Below are positions 1 to 8,375 of a stretch of 64,000 nt of DNA, in pieces. Within the stretch, counting starts at the first letter, position 1, and each line of letters opens with the position of its first letter. The notes beneath the pieces were generated by a model that saw nothing but the letters and a program-made list of their open reading frames with translations, was not told the DNA's origin and ran no database searches. The position numbers were made by a program, and so were the translations under genes. Origin of the DNA: Bacillus sp. SORGH_AS_0510 (GTDB taxonomy: Bacteria; Bacillota; Bacilli; Bacillales; Cytobacillaceae); the NCBI RefSeq assembly GCF_030818775.1, contig NZ_JAUTAU010000001.1, forward strand, positions 640,001-704,000. Direction: 5' to 3'.

Positions 1-133
1 GCATAAAGGGAAATCCTTTTATCCCAACCAAGAACAAGTATTTATATATGAAGAACTCTATAATATATATCGGACGGTTTACCAACATACTTTACACCTA
101 AATAGAGAGCTTGCGAAATTTCGGAATGAGTAG
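1..133 (+). CDS. FGGY-family carbohydrate kinase, C-terminal end (partial)
   Basis: The first 133 bases are open in frame 2 and end at a TAG. The 43 residues contain FYPNQEQVFIYEELYNIYR followed by a helical tail. This is the typical C-terminal signature of FGGY sugar kinases (xylulokinase, gluconokinase), where a 'yxPdxexxxxYxxxyxiYxxly' segment closes the ATPase fold. The catalytic part lies outside the window, so the substrate cannot be decided. No terminator hairpin with a U-run is obvious immediately after the stop. Confidence 0.65.
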   Translation, partial: HKGKSFYPNQEQVFIYEELYNIYRTVYQHTLHLNRELAKFRNE

Positions 134-266
134 GAAAGTATTATCTATGGCACCTAAGAGTAAATAGAGCGACTGTGAGCATTCGTGGTCGCTGCTTAAG
201 AATCTTCATAGTCACCAATTTGAGTTCATTTTTATAAAAGAAAGGTTTAAAAGATAGAAGTCAGTT

Positions 267-540
267 GTCGACATTCTTTTTGATAGTTTTCAGGCAAGAA
301 TCCAATGTTTATTAGGGAACCACTTATTTTAACCAATCGTTTGATTAGTATCGGAAAAGGGCGAAAGAGATAGATTTGAGTCAGCTAAAGAGAAAAGGCT
401 AGGGTTTTGTGGAATGGTAGGGGAATATAGGGAAAGGATTATCGACATTCTTTTTATGCGATTTTGGTCAGGAATATGTAAATGGAGCGGTTCGTGGGAC
501 TTTTAATTAATCGTTTAATTAGTATAGCAGATAGGGAAAA
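267..540 (+). repeat. Dispersed 274-bp bipartite repeat, copy 1
   Basis: Two related half-units are visible. Each opens with TCGACATTCTTTTT and closes with a TTTGATTAGTAT-like block (267-356 and about 450-535), and the second ends in a purine-rich AGATAGGGAAAA. Related copies lie at about 4525-4810 and 10411-10684. Stop codons occur in all frames, so it is not coding. Confidence 0.75.
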
Positions 541-681
541 TTGAAGAATTCTGTTGGTTAATGGGGGATTTGCCTAGCTTGTAGCTATTCATTTTGGCTG
601 GAATTTAGTTGGGGATGTTGCTAGTAGGGGCTTACCTATATAGAGCAGGCATGTAGCTACCGACCCGGTCTTTTTATATTA

Positions 682-911
682 GGCTCTGATACAACTAAAT
701 GTTGATTTCACTGTGGATGGAAAAATAACGGAAAATTTCCGCTTATATGATTAAAATCATTGGTATATTGGCTTATTTAGAGCAGTTAAGCGGAATTTCT
801 CCGCTTAATTGTTCTTAAGCTTCCTCATATACAATAGACGGAATTTTTCCGCCTATTTCTGCCTTTTAAGCTTCCTCTACATCCAATTGCCGGAAAATCT
901 CCGCTATGATT
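682..911 (+). repeat. CCGCTTA palindrome element, copy 1
   Basis: It starts with GGCTCTGATACAACTAAATG and holds a series of short palindromes of the type GCGGAATTTCTCCGC spaced by TTAAGCTTCCTC. A second copy is at about 5525-5739, and a third is inverted at about 49808-49983. The left terminus resembles the end of the MITE-like element at 14865-15047. Confidence 0.65.
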
Positions 912-945
912 TGTGGAGTTCTCGTGCCAGGCACCACCCGAACTT

Positions 946-1401
946 TTAAAGGATCTCTGCCAATTGTTCTTCTGAAATTACTTTTAACCCATTTCTTTTT
1001 AGTAAAGCAGTAGTGACTCCCATTCCCGTCATTTTTTTCCCGGTAAACTCACCGTTATATATGGTTGAGCTGCCGCAAGATGGGCTATTTTCCTTTAAAA
1101 CTACCAATGTCGCTTGTAATTCTATCGCTTTTTCTAGAGTTGAATAGGCTCCTTTTATGTATTGTTGGGTCACATCTTTACCTGATTGATCAACAACTTT
1201 AGCGTTTCCATCCAGTACATCTTCGCCGTTTCCACCAATAATCTCTGCTGGTTCTCTAGGCGTTGAAAACCCACCAAGTAGTTCTGGGCATATTGTTATA
1301 GCTTTATTTTCTTCTACCAATTTACTAATTTTGTCATTTAAACAATTTGTCCCGTTATATCTCACATCTAACCCTGCTAAGCAGGAACTCACCAAAATCA
1401 T
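946..1401 (-). CDS. DUF523 family protein
   Basis: This 151-residue cytosolic protein has the DUF523 signatures in order: N-terminal MILVSSCLAG with a VRYNG segment, CPE near residue 39, a PRxPAE motif, and SPSCGSSTIY near residue 107 followed by G.G.T..L. The conserved cysteines suggest a metal- or thiol-dependent role, but the family's biochemical function is not established. A GGGGG Shine-Dalgarno sits 8 bases before the ATG. It stands alone, with repeats on its downstream side. Confidence 0.85.
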   Translation of the reverse strand: MILVSSCLAGLDVRYNGTNCLNDKISKLVEENKAITICPELLGGFSTPREPAEIIGGNGEDVLDGNAKVVDQSGKDVTQQYIKGAYSTLEKAIELQATLVVLKENSPSCGSSTIYNGEFTGKKMTGMGVTTALLKRNGLKVISEEQLAEIL

Positions 1402-1638
1402 GTACTAACCCCCTTCTGCTCAATCCTTCTAAGTGAATTTTACTGGATTTTCGTTCCAGTCACCACTAGGATTGTATAGAAAGTTGATAGAATGATTATT
1501 GTGGGAAGTTGGATGGAACTTGGAAACTCTAATTAAATTCTTTATAATACAGTTTGATAGAGTTTACCTTAATTTGGTTAAGTACACGGAGCCAAGAAAA
1601 CTTACATATAGAAACTACAAGGGGGGACTGAGGATAAA

Positions 1639-2662
1639 ATGACGAAACATGAGGCGAAAATTAACGTAAATAAAAATGAATTTGTTTGGGACAAAAAGGC
1701 AGGGTTATTTTTATTTGATGGTGCTCCCGCTCTTTTATTCTGGGATTCTGCAATCAAATTATTTCTTGAGACTATAGAAGAAGTGTCTGGTAAAGAAGCA
1801 AGCAGGACTGTGTTCGAGTCAACCGGCTACCAAATGGGGCACCTTGTCACTTCCTACTACGAAGGAAGAGAGGATTATGAACAACTATTAGCAGACTACG
1901 GGGATATATAGAAATGCTGGTTGGGGAAAATATGACATTGTTGATTTTTCTTTTGAAGAAAAGACAGCCACCATCCGATTGATCAATAGCTGGGAACACA
2001 GGATATTTAAAGATAAAGATAAAATGGACGCATCGGTCATTTTACCAAGTCACTGGGCGGGTGTATTGGCGGGACTTTTCAAAGTGAATATGTGGTATAG
2101 GATTACCAAAAGACAATCAGATGGATTCGATTATGATGAAATTGAATATTTCCAGTCCAGTTTTACTCCATCTCAAAATATTCATGATTTAGCTCGAAGG
2201 AAAGAGCAGCAGAGCATTTTGGAATTGGAAGAAAAGGTAAATGAACGGACAAGGGAATTATCTGAATTAATAAAGGAATTATCATCTCCGATTATTCCTG
2301 TCCTAAGCGGCATTCTAGTCATTCCAATGATAGGGAAATACAATGAAGAACGACTTAGTGACATAATGGAAAGTGCCTTATATGAGGTTTCAAGACAACG
2401 GGCGAATTATCTGTTAATTGATGTGACAGGACTTTCAAACGCTGATGAATTGACAATCCATCATATTCAAAAATTAATCGCTGCTATTCGCTTGCTTGGA
2501 AGCGAATGTTGTATAGTGGGAATTTCACCAAAACTGAGTATGGACATTTCCACCTCGCAGATCTTGCTAAATGATGTAAAGACATTTTCTAGTTTGCAGC
2601 AAGGTGTGGAGTTTGCCATCAGACAAAATGGTTACCAACTTGTCCCACTTAATAAAGAATAA
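1639..2662 (+). pseudogene. RsbR-like regulator (XylR_N-type sensor plus STAS domain), frameshifted
   Basis: Two overlapping frames form one gene. The first (from ATG 1639, good GGGGGGA ribosome site) gives 90 residues of an XylR_N/V4R-like sensor fold and stops at TAG 1909. The next frame is open across that point and reads YRNAGWGKYDIVDF, the usual GWG continuation of this domain. It then gives a coiled-coil linker (EEKVNERTRELSELI) and a C-terminal STAS domain (SSPIIPVLSGILVIPMIG ... LLIDVTGL). One missing base in the ATATATAG run at 1904-1911 would restore a protein of about 340 residues. The architecture matches RsbR-type stressosome co-antagonists, which control general stress responses. 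Either the gene is inactivated or the run holds a sequencing error. Confidence 0.75.
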
Positions 2663-2731
2663 AAAAGTGGGGGCCATTCTGGTGGGTTTTTCATCACATC
2701 GAGGTTGTTGTTCAGGTGTCTGGCACCTCCA

Positions 2732-2826
2732 GAATTTTGCCTGAAAATATTTCTGAAGTACGGTCTAGAAAACAAGAAAACCACCCTACGCCATGTCAAG
2801 CAAAAGGGTGGTTCTCCAAAAAAACT
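2732..2826 (+). pseudogene. Decayed copy of the small toxin-like peptide gene
   Basis: In one frame this reads FLKYGLENKKTTLRH followed by VKQKGGSPKK. That corresponds to the C-terminal half of the small peptide gene at 9531-9683 (FFRKNVLENKNTTRA). The shared DNA is CTAGAAAACAAGAA plus a hairpin formed by ACCACCCT and AGGGTGGT (2776-2817). The N-terminal half and the start are replaced by a GGTGTCTGGCACC short palindrome. The hairpin probably now terminates the minus-strand gene ending at 2825. Confidence 0.5.
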
Positions 2827-3265
2827 AGGCAAATACTGCAATTTTTCGTGCGATCGATTCTGTTAAACGAGAGGCAACTTTTGGAACCGCCCATTTAATT
2901 ATGGGGGTTAACACTGCACCCGATAATCCTCCTGCACGGACGTCAACTGTACATGTCATGGTTGTTTTCCCATTACCATCTTCTGCAGTAAAGTGACCGC
3001 TTCCTGTAAAATTATCGGATAAGCCTTTTAGTTCAAACTTAATATTGGAAGGTTCATTCCATTCGGAGATATCTACCTGCGCTTGGATGGTTTTTTTCAA
3101 CCCTTTCACACTACCTTCAAATGTCCAAATGGATTGCTTGTCATTTATGATTTCATGTTCCTTATAGGCTGGTACTGATGTTGCCCATTTCTCCAGATCA
3201 CTAACATAATCCCAAACTGCCTGTACATCCACTGGAATTTCTACTGTATGTGTCCCTGTTGCCAT
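2825..3265 (-). CDS. SRPBCC/CoxG-like ligand-binding protein
   Basis: This 146-residue protein has the SRPBCC (START/Bet v1) pattern: an initial beta strand HTVEIPVDVQAVWDYVSD, then WATSVPAYKEHE, then a strand series ending FTAEDGNGKTTMTCTVDVRAGG and a long C-terminal helix. CoxG-type members bind hydrophobic ligands and sit at membranes, but nothing here fixes the ligand. I chose the internal ATG at 3265 because the conserved strand begins directly after it. The longer reading would add 13 residues (MKNHSYISKVGII) of no recognisable domain. Confidence 0.75.
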   Translation of the reverse strand: MATGTHTVEIPVDVQAVWDYVSDLEKWATSVPAYKEHEIINDKQSIWTFEGSVKGLKKTIQAQVDISEWNEPSNIKFELKGLSDNFTGSGHFTAEDGNGKTTMTCTVDVRAGGLSGAVLTPIIKWAVPKVASRLTESIARKIAVFA

Positions 3266-3406
3266 TATGATCCCTACTTTCGATATGTATGAATGGTTTT
3301 TCAAGTGAAACTATGTTATAAATACTGGTAATATTATACCATAATATAACTTTACCAAAGGGATTATAGAATGATATAAATACTAACCTTGCTAAATCCG
3401 CTTTGC

Positions 3407-3874
3407 TTATTTGCGAATAATCGTATCTTTAAATAGGTAGTAATTTTCTTTTCCACGTTCTTGTCCAATGGTACAAACTTTCATGGCAATTTGTTCGTAA
3501 CAATTTTTAAGCATTTCACTGTCTTTAAAAGGATAGTTTTGGTTTAAGGCGTTTATCTTGTTTTTAAAAGAATTTATTATTGTGGTATTACGATTCATAG
3601 GCACATCTACTACATCAGCACGCAATCCATGGATGGCACCAAGTTGGTAACCAAAATTATCAATGAATAGATCTAATAGAATTTTGGACACAAATTCTTT
3701 ATGTAACCCTGATTCTAAGATAATAATTAAATCTTCTTTATTAACCAATTTTTCACATTCTGTTATTACAATTTGATCAATAAGAGGTTTCTGTAAGTGC
3801 CATTCTCTTTCAAGGATGCTGTTTATCTCAGCTTTACTTAGTGTTCTTTTCGTGAAAAAATCAAATAATCCCAT
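3407..3874 (-). CDS. Hypothetical protein, 155 aa
   Basis: The start is set by a strong AAAGGAGG 6 bases before ATG 3874. An upstream in-frame ATG would add 32 residues without a comparable site. The protein is mainly helical and soluble (MGLFDFFTKRTLSKAEINSI at the N-terminus), with a central GYQLGAIHGLRADVVDVPMN. No family is recognised. Confidence 0.7.
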   Translation of the reverse strand: MGLFDFFTKRTLSKAEINSILEREWHLQKPLIDQIVITECEKLVNKEDLIIILESGLHKEFVSKILLDLFIDNFGYQLGAIHGLRADVVDVPMNRNTTIINSFKNKINALNQNYPFKDSEMLKNCYEQIAMKVCTIGQERGKENYYLFKDTIIRK

Positions 3875-4051
3875 ACGAACCTCCTTTATTATTCTTCGAC
3901 TAGTAGATTTTACAAAAAAATAGGTAGAAAGATATATTCCAAGCTTAAGTAATTTTCTTATAAAATCCATTTTATCCCCTTTTTTATCTAATATATAGTA
4001 TATTGGAAATAGTTTATTTTTACTAACTATTAAATATCTTGAGGTGAAACA

Positions 4052-4444
4052 ATGTACGATTTAAATTCCATCAGAGAGATTACTAAAGAGTTTTTTTCGA
4101 TTTATGAAGTAGGAGAAATTTCTCCAGATCTGTTTGGTTTAAACGTTACAATGAAAGACGTTATTATGGTCCTTGATCAGGAAGAAGTATATTTTATTCC
4201 AGAAATATTCGCTAGTGATAGCCCTGGTGTGGATGCTAAGGATATGTATCCAGTATGGATACATGAAACGACAAAAGAATTTAAAGTTGATTATTCCAAT
4301 CCAATAACTATTGACTCTAAGTTAAAGTTGCCTTTAGCCTTTGCCGTGCTTATTTATTTCCAAGATCATGCTAAAGGAGTAAGACAAAAAACTTTTCTAA
4401 ACTTATTTAAAGAAAAGTTAATTGCAACAGTGAATAAGAGATAA
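4052..4444 (+). CDS. Hypothetical protein, 130 aa
   Basis: A soluble alpha/beta protein beginning MYDLNSIREITKEFFSIYEV, preceded by GAGGTG. No signal peptide, membrane helix or known motif is seen. It is transcribed away from the minus-strand hypothetical upstream and is followed at once by a strong terminator. The pattern resembles small immunity or tail proteins, but I cannot assign a function. Confidence 0.7.
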   Translation: MYDLNSIREITKEFFSIYEVGEISPDLFGLNVTMKDVIMVLDQEEVYFIPEIFASDSPGVDAKDMYPVWIHETTKEFKVDYSNPITIDSKLKLPLAFAVLIYFQDHAKGVRQKTFLNLFKEKLIATVNKR

Positions 4445-4457
4445 AAAATTATTCTGC

Positions 4458-4489
4458 GAGAAGTGCTAGAACACTTCTCTTTTTTATTT
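4458..4489 (+). terminator. Intrinsic terminator
   Basis: The hairpin GAGAAGTG-CTAGA-ACACTTCTC is followed by a T-rich tract, directly after the 4052-4444 gene. Nearly the same hairpin recurs at 9714-9748. Confidence 0.85.
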
Positions 4490-4500
4490 TTCTAGATACC

Positions 4501-4882
4501 ACAGGGACGGTTCTTGTGGCTTTTCTCTATTCTTTTTCGACCATTTTTTGTCTGCTTTTGAAGAAGGAAATCAGTGCGGTCAAGGGTTGGATCAACTATT
4601 AACCAAACGTTTGTTTAGTTTCGAATGAGGGAGAAGAACAGAGAAGACTGTCGTTTAAGGAGAAGGGACGAGAATTTTATGGAATAAGCGAAGAAAGTTG
4701 CGGATAGGGTGTCGACATTCTTTTTATGTCTTTTTGGATAGAAATTGCATGATAGCAGGGTTTGAGCTCTTTTTAAACAAACAATTGATTAGTATAGCAG
4801 ATAGGGAAAATGGTGTGATAATGTCGAAAGGAGCTTGTTCTTCTGGACTTGGTTAAAGCCAGGAGAACCGTTCCGGTGGCGT
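4501..4882 (+). repeat. Bipartite repeat copy 2 bracketed by GGGACGGTTCT arms
   Basis: The bipartite repeat (about 4525-4810, ending in AGATAGGGAAAA) is flanked on the left by GGGACGGTTCTTGTGGC and on the right by the inverted arm GGAGAACCGTTCCGGTGGC. The whole block is a composite of about 380 bp with inverted ends. Confidence 0.65.
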
Positions 4883-4975
4883 TTACTATCCAAACAAGAA
4901 GGAAAGGCTTTAATAAGTATTGAATTTTTAAGTGGTAAGTGATGATTTTAACTTTATATTAGGAGGTTGTTAGGT

Positions 4976-5392
4976 ATGTCGAGAGAATTATGGTTGAATC
5001 TCCCGGTGCGAGAACCAGAACGGGCAAAGGCATTTTATACGCAGCTCGGTTTTCGATTGAATGAGCAGTATGTGAGTCAAGATGGCTCTTTCAGCATGAT
5101 CGTCGGTGACAATCAAGTTGTTTTGATGCTCTTCCCGGAGTCCATATTCCGCAGATTCGCTGGCAATACGGTTGCGGATTTGCGGCATGGTACGGAAGTG
5201 TTATTCTCTCTGGGTGCGAACTCCAGGGAGGAAGTTGATGAGCTTGCCTTGAAGGCCGAGCGTGCCGGTGGAACTGTATTTAGCAAACCAGGCGAAAATG
5301 GCGGGTGGATGTACGGCTGCGGTTTTGCTGATCCGGACGGTCATAGGTGGAACCTGTTATATATGGATAAGAGCAAAATGCCTAGAGGTTGA
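4976..5392 (+). CDS. VOC-superfamily (glyoxalase-like) protein
   Basis: This 138-residue protein begins MSRELWLNLPV with AGGAGG 9 bases upstream. It shows the paired beta-alpha-beta-beta-beta halves of the vicinal oxygen chelate fold: EPERAKAFYTQLGFRLNE, then later GADPDGH-like FADPDGHRWNLLYMD. Such single-domain proteins form dimers and include glyoxalase, dioxygenase and antibiotic-binding types. Substrate cannot be inferred. It stands alone between repeat-rich spacers. Confidence 0.85.
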   Translation: MSRELWLNLPVREPERAKAFYTQLGFRLNEQYVSQDGSFSMIVGDNQVVLMLFPESIFRRFAGNTVADLRHGTEVLFSLGANSREEVDELALKAERAGGTVFSKPGENGGWMYGCGFADPDGHRWNLLYMDKSKMPRG

Positions 5393-5876
5393 ACGCCCGA
5401 CACTCCATCGTAAATCTGAAAATTTTAGGTAGCAGGTCTCTGTGAACTCCCTAATTCAGAAAATGAATATCCTGTTTTCTTCTTGGGGTCTGTGTGTAGC
5501 TGCCCAGTGGGATTTTTTATATTAGGATCAGTTGATTTCAATGTGTTTGAAAAATAAGGGAAGAAATTCCGCTTAAGTTGGGAAATACCCATATTTCCTT
5601 AAAAATAGGCGGAGTTTTTACGCTTATGTTTCAAAATCGTTGGTATTTTGCCTTATTTAGAGCAGTAAAGCGGAATTTCTCCGCTTATTTCTGTTTCTTA
5701 AGCTTCCTCCATATAAAATAGCCGGAAATTCTCCGCCAATGAACTCTCTTAAATCAACAATGAAGAGTAACAGAATACTATATTAAAAATTCCATCAATA
5801 TTCTTACTGTTTTTAATTGTTGAAATAATAGGAAAGTCTTAAAATAAAGGGATAATAACGTTTTTAGGCGGTGGCT
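5393..5876. other. Intergenic stretch with palindrome element, no gene seen
   Basis: About 480 bp without a credible reading frame. It holds the second CCGCTTA palindrome element and, at its right end, an A/T-rich presumed promoter region for the kinase gene that follows. Confidence 0.6.
5525..5739 (+). repeat. CCGCTTA palindrome element, copy 2
   Basis: It shares with copy 1 the blocks TTGGTAT..TGCCTTATTTAGAGC, GCGGAATTTCTCCGCTTA and CTTAAGCTTCCTC. Its left end is shortened (AGGATCAGTTGATTTCAATG). Confidence 0.65.
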
Positions 5877-5878
5877 AT

Positions 5879-7123
5879 GTGGAACTGGTTAGGGACCTGT
5901 CATTCAATCTTACAATCATCATGCTTCTATTGTTTATTTTTAATCTTTGGGTTGAACGGTACTACAAGAATTCCCTTCCAAAGGTTTTAAGTATTATAGG
6001 TTTGTTATTATCGGTCATGATATGTCTAATCTTTTCAACAAGACATTATGGAGTCATGGTAGATTTAAGGCAAATTCCTATCCTCATAGGCGGGTTTTAT
6101 TTTGGATTTGGGCCACTACTAACTTTCTTTTCGCTCCTTTTTAGAGGAGTGTTTTTTGGATTTGACAGTGCTTTTTGGTCCGTTCTACCGCTCTATATCC
6201 TTTTAGCCATTTATTTAAAGTATGCGCGCCCGTGGTTCCTTAAGCAAAACGCAAAAAAGAGGCTTTGCGTCGTGCTTACTACTGCAGTGATCATGAATTT
6301 ACTAATCTATATTGGTCTATTGATTACTGGGCATTCGGCTAAAGGACTTAAGGATGTTGCGATAACCACTGTCATAGTGTGTATTGGAACCTGTATGATT
6401 TCCTACTTAATTGAGGAAATGAAACAAAATAAGTTTCTTACCGAGCAAATGGTGAAGTCACAAAAAATTGAATTGGTCAGTCACATGAGTGCAGCGATCT
6501 CTCATGAGGTTCGGAATCCACTAACAGCAGTGAATGGTTTTTTACAGCTTGCTTTAGAAGATTTGAAAATGGAAGACACTACAAGGGGGTATATTCATAT
6601 CGCTTTGACAGAACTTCATGCTGCTGAACAAGTGATTAAGGATTATTTAACCGTTGGACAACCCTCTTTGCAGACCATTGAGAGGTATGATCCTATTGAA
6701 GAACTGGGAAAGATTATGAAATCCTTACAGCCCATGGCAAATATGAATTCCGTTGAGCTGAACTTTGAGATCATTCATCCTTGTTTCATCCTCGGTGATA
6801 GGAATCGGTTTCGTCAATGCTTCCTCAATATATTGAAGAATTGTATAGAGGCTATGCCACATGGCGGAAGGTTATGTATTGAGACTGAATTGTTAACGAA
6901 CGAAGTGAAAATTAAGATTACTGATTCTGGCATCGGTATGACACGGGAACAGATTAATAGATTAGGGGAGCCCTATTTTTCTACAAAAGGAAAAAAAGGA
7001 ACAGGTCTTGGACTTATGGTCTCATTTAGCATTATTCGCGAGCTAAAAGGCACCATAAAAATTAAAAGTGCAGTAGGGGAAGGAAGCGTTTTTGTAGTCA
7101 GCCTTCCTGTTGTAAATAAGTAG
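5879..7123 (+). CDS. KinB-like membrane sensor histidine kinase (5TMR_LYT-type sensor)
   Basis: This 414-residue kinase starts at GTG, with GGCGGTGG as probable ribosome site. Residues 1-185 form about six hydrophobic segments of the LytS/KinB-like transmembrane sensor, including RQIPILIGGFYFGFGPL. They are followed by the HisKA box SHEVRNPLTAVNGF with phospho-acceptor H209. The HATPase motifs N (LNILKNCIEAM), G1 (DSGIGM), F (PYFSTK) and G2 (GTGLGL) are intact. The domain order and extracellular-poor sensor resemble the sporulation kinase KinB, which feeds the Spo0F phosphorelay. No response regulator is adjacent, which fits an orphan phosphorelay kinase. Confidence 0.85.
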   Translation: MELVRDLSFNLTIIMLLLFIFNLWVERYYKNSLPKVLSIIGLLLSVMICLIFSTRHYGVMVDLRQIPILIGGFYFGFGPLLTFFSLLFRGVFFGFDSAFWSVLPLYILLAIYLKYARPWFLKQNAKKRLCVVLTTAVIMNLLIYIGLLITGHSAKGLKDVAITTVIVCIGTCMISYLIEEMKQNKFLTEQMVKSQKIELVSHMSAAISHEVRNPLTAVNGFLQLALEDLKMEDTTRGYIHIALTELHAAEQVIKDYLTVGQPSLQTIERYDPIEELGKIMKSLQPMANMNSVELNFEIIHPCFILGDRNRFRQCFLNILKNCIEAMPHGGRLCIETELLTNEVKIKITDSGIGMTREQINRLGEPYFSTKGKKGTGLGLMVSFSIIRELKGTIKIKSAVGEGSVFVVSLPVVNK

Positions 7124-7130
7124 TAGAGTG

Positions 7131-7172
7131 GGGACAGTCCCCCAGCGCGTTAACGCGCCGGGGGACTGTCCC
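7131..7172. repeat. 42-bp near-perfect palindrome
   Basis: The left arm GGGACAGTCCCCCAGCGCGTT and the right arm are reverse complements with a single mismatch and no loop (centre at GTTAAC). It lies between the kinase and the MBL gene, just ahead of the latter's ribosome site. No U-run follows, so it is not a standard terminator. Confidence 0.8.
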
Positions 7173-7186
7173 TAAGGAGGAGTAAC

Positions 7187-7873
7187 ATGGAGATTTTAGA
7201 ACTGCCTATCGAATTTGAATTTAATGGACAAAAAAATAGTATTTATCCGAGCTTAATCATTGATAATCATGATTTAACGGTAGTAGATACTGGGTACACA
7301 GGCTTCTTACCTCTAATTGAGAAAGAAATCAAAAAAAGTGGATATGACATTAAGAATTTGAAGAATATTGTTATCACGCATTATGATGATGATCATATTG
7401 GGTCCTTATATGATTTTAAGGCAAAATTTCCTTGGGTTCATATCATTGCTAGTGAGATTGAATCCAAATACATTAGTGGTGTGTTAAAAGCGGAGAGATT
7501 AGTTCAAGCGGAAGAGCTGCTAGACCAATTGCCAAAAGAAGAATTGGAGTTTGGCCAATGGTTTGTTCAGCAACTTAAGAATTTAAAGCATGTGTCCGTA
7601 GATGAAACAGTCCGAGATGGCAGCAAGATTTTAGATGGAAAATGTACAATTGTAGCAACTCCAGGACATACATCCGGTCATATTTCATTGTTCTTTCCAA
7701 GTTTGAAGGCTGTTATAACGGGTGACGCAGCTGTGAATGAGAAGGGTCATTTGGAGATTGCTAACCCACATTTTTGCTTGAATAGGGAGAAAGCTGAAGC
7801 ATCCTTGGAGAAGATTAAAAATCTAGATGCGGATACTTTCTATTGTTATCATGGGGGGAAGTTATCCATTTAA
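7187..7873 (+). CDS. MBL-fold metallohydrolase
   Basis: This 228-residue protein is preceded by AAGGAGGAG. It has the metallo-beta-lactamase signature THYDDDHIGSL (variant of HxHxDH with Asp in the second position) near residue 65. It also has the downstream ligands ATPGHTSGHISLF (about 160) and ITGDA (about 180), and the C-terminal CYHGG. These enzymes hydrolyse esters, thioesters or lactones at a di-metal site. The physiological substrate is unknown. The palindrome just upstream separates it from the kinase gene. Confidence 0.85.
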   Translation: MEILELPIEFEFNGQKNSIYPSLIIDNHDLTVVDTGYTGFLPLIEKEIKKSGYDIKNLKNIVITHYDDDHIGSLYDFKAKFPWVHIIASEIESKYISGVLKAERLVQAEELLDQLPKEELEFGQWFVQQLKNLKHVSVDETVRDGSKILDGKCTIVATPGHTSGHISLFFPSLKAVITGDAAVNEKGHLEIANPHFCLNREKAEASLEKIKNLDADTFYCYHGGKLSI

Positions 7874-7909
7874 AGTGTAGGTTGAAATGTTAATATAACA
7901 ATGACGAAT

Positions 7910-7960
7910 GGGACGGTTCGATGGTTAGGAAAAAACCATGAGAACCGTCCCTTTGGTTTT
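7910..7960 (+). terminator. Hairpin with GGGACGGTTC arms, terminator-like
   Basis: The arms GGGACGGTTC and GAACCGTCCC enclose an inner ATGGTT/AACCAT stem, followed by TTTGGTTTTT. It belongs to the GGGACGGTTCT palindrome family and probably ends the MBL transcript. Confidence 0.65.
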
Positions 7961-8104
7961 TCAATCCAACTAGTTCCCCTTTGAAAATGTATGTTTCGTT
8001 TTTTAGAATCCACTGCTCGATATGATGATAAAACTCTTGGAAACTCTCAAACCGTGAATATTGTTCAAAGCCTTCAATAGAACCCGATTTTATGTTTCCA
8101 TTCT
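7959..8104 (-). pseudogene. Gene fragment of unknown family
   Basis: The reverse strand is open for about 48 codons and reads FEQYSRFESFQEFYHHIEQW and then ILKNETYIFKGELVGLK. It is clearly protein-like (aromatic and charged, with a helix-turn-helix-sized pattern). It has no start codon and is cut off at the GGGACGGTTC hairpin. It may be a remnant of a larger phage- or plasmid-type replication or regulatory gene, but I do not recognise the family with certainty. Confidence 0.4.
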
Positions 8105-8375
8105 AAGACACCCATGGGACTGCCATCAAAGGTGAAGGTGAAGGGGAGGAGATTGGGGACGTTCTTCTGTTTCTATTTCTGGTGTAAATGACTTCAGGAA
8201 TCCGTCTTTCGTGCCTAATTATCTATAATCCTGAGAGGGAGAAAAAGAAAGAAGTTAAAAAAATTAAGTCTTTTTTCATGCATGTAAAACAGTGCTTAAT
8301 GCCTATTTTTGCCCAATCCCGTTTTTCTCTCGCTGAATATACTTTCAACAGGAACAGCGAAGGGAGAGAGGGACA

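Larger units (their letters stand above)
134..945. other. Long intergenic stretch filled with dispersed repeats
   Basis: I see no credible gene here. It holds a copy of the 274-bp bipartite repeat (267-540), the CCGCTTA palindrome element (682-911) and a GTGCCAGGCACC-type short palindrome near 924-937. These are also found elsewhere in the window. Confidence 0.7.
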
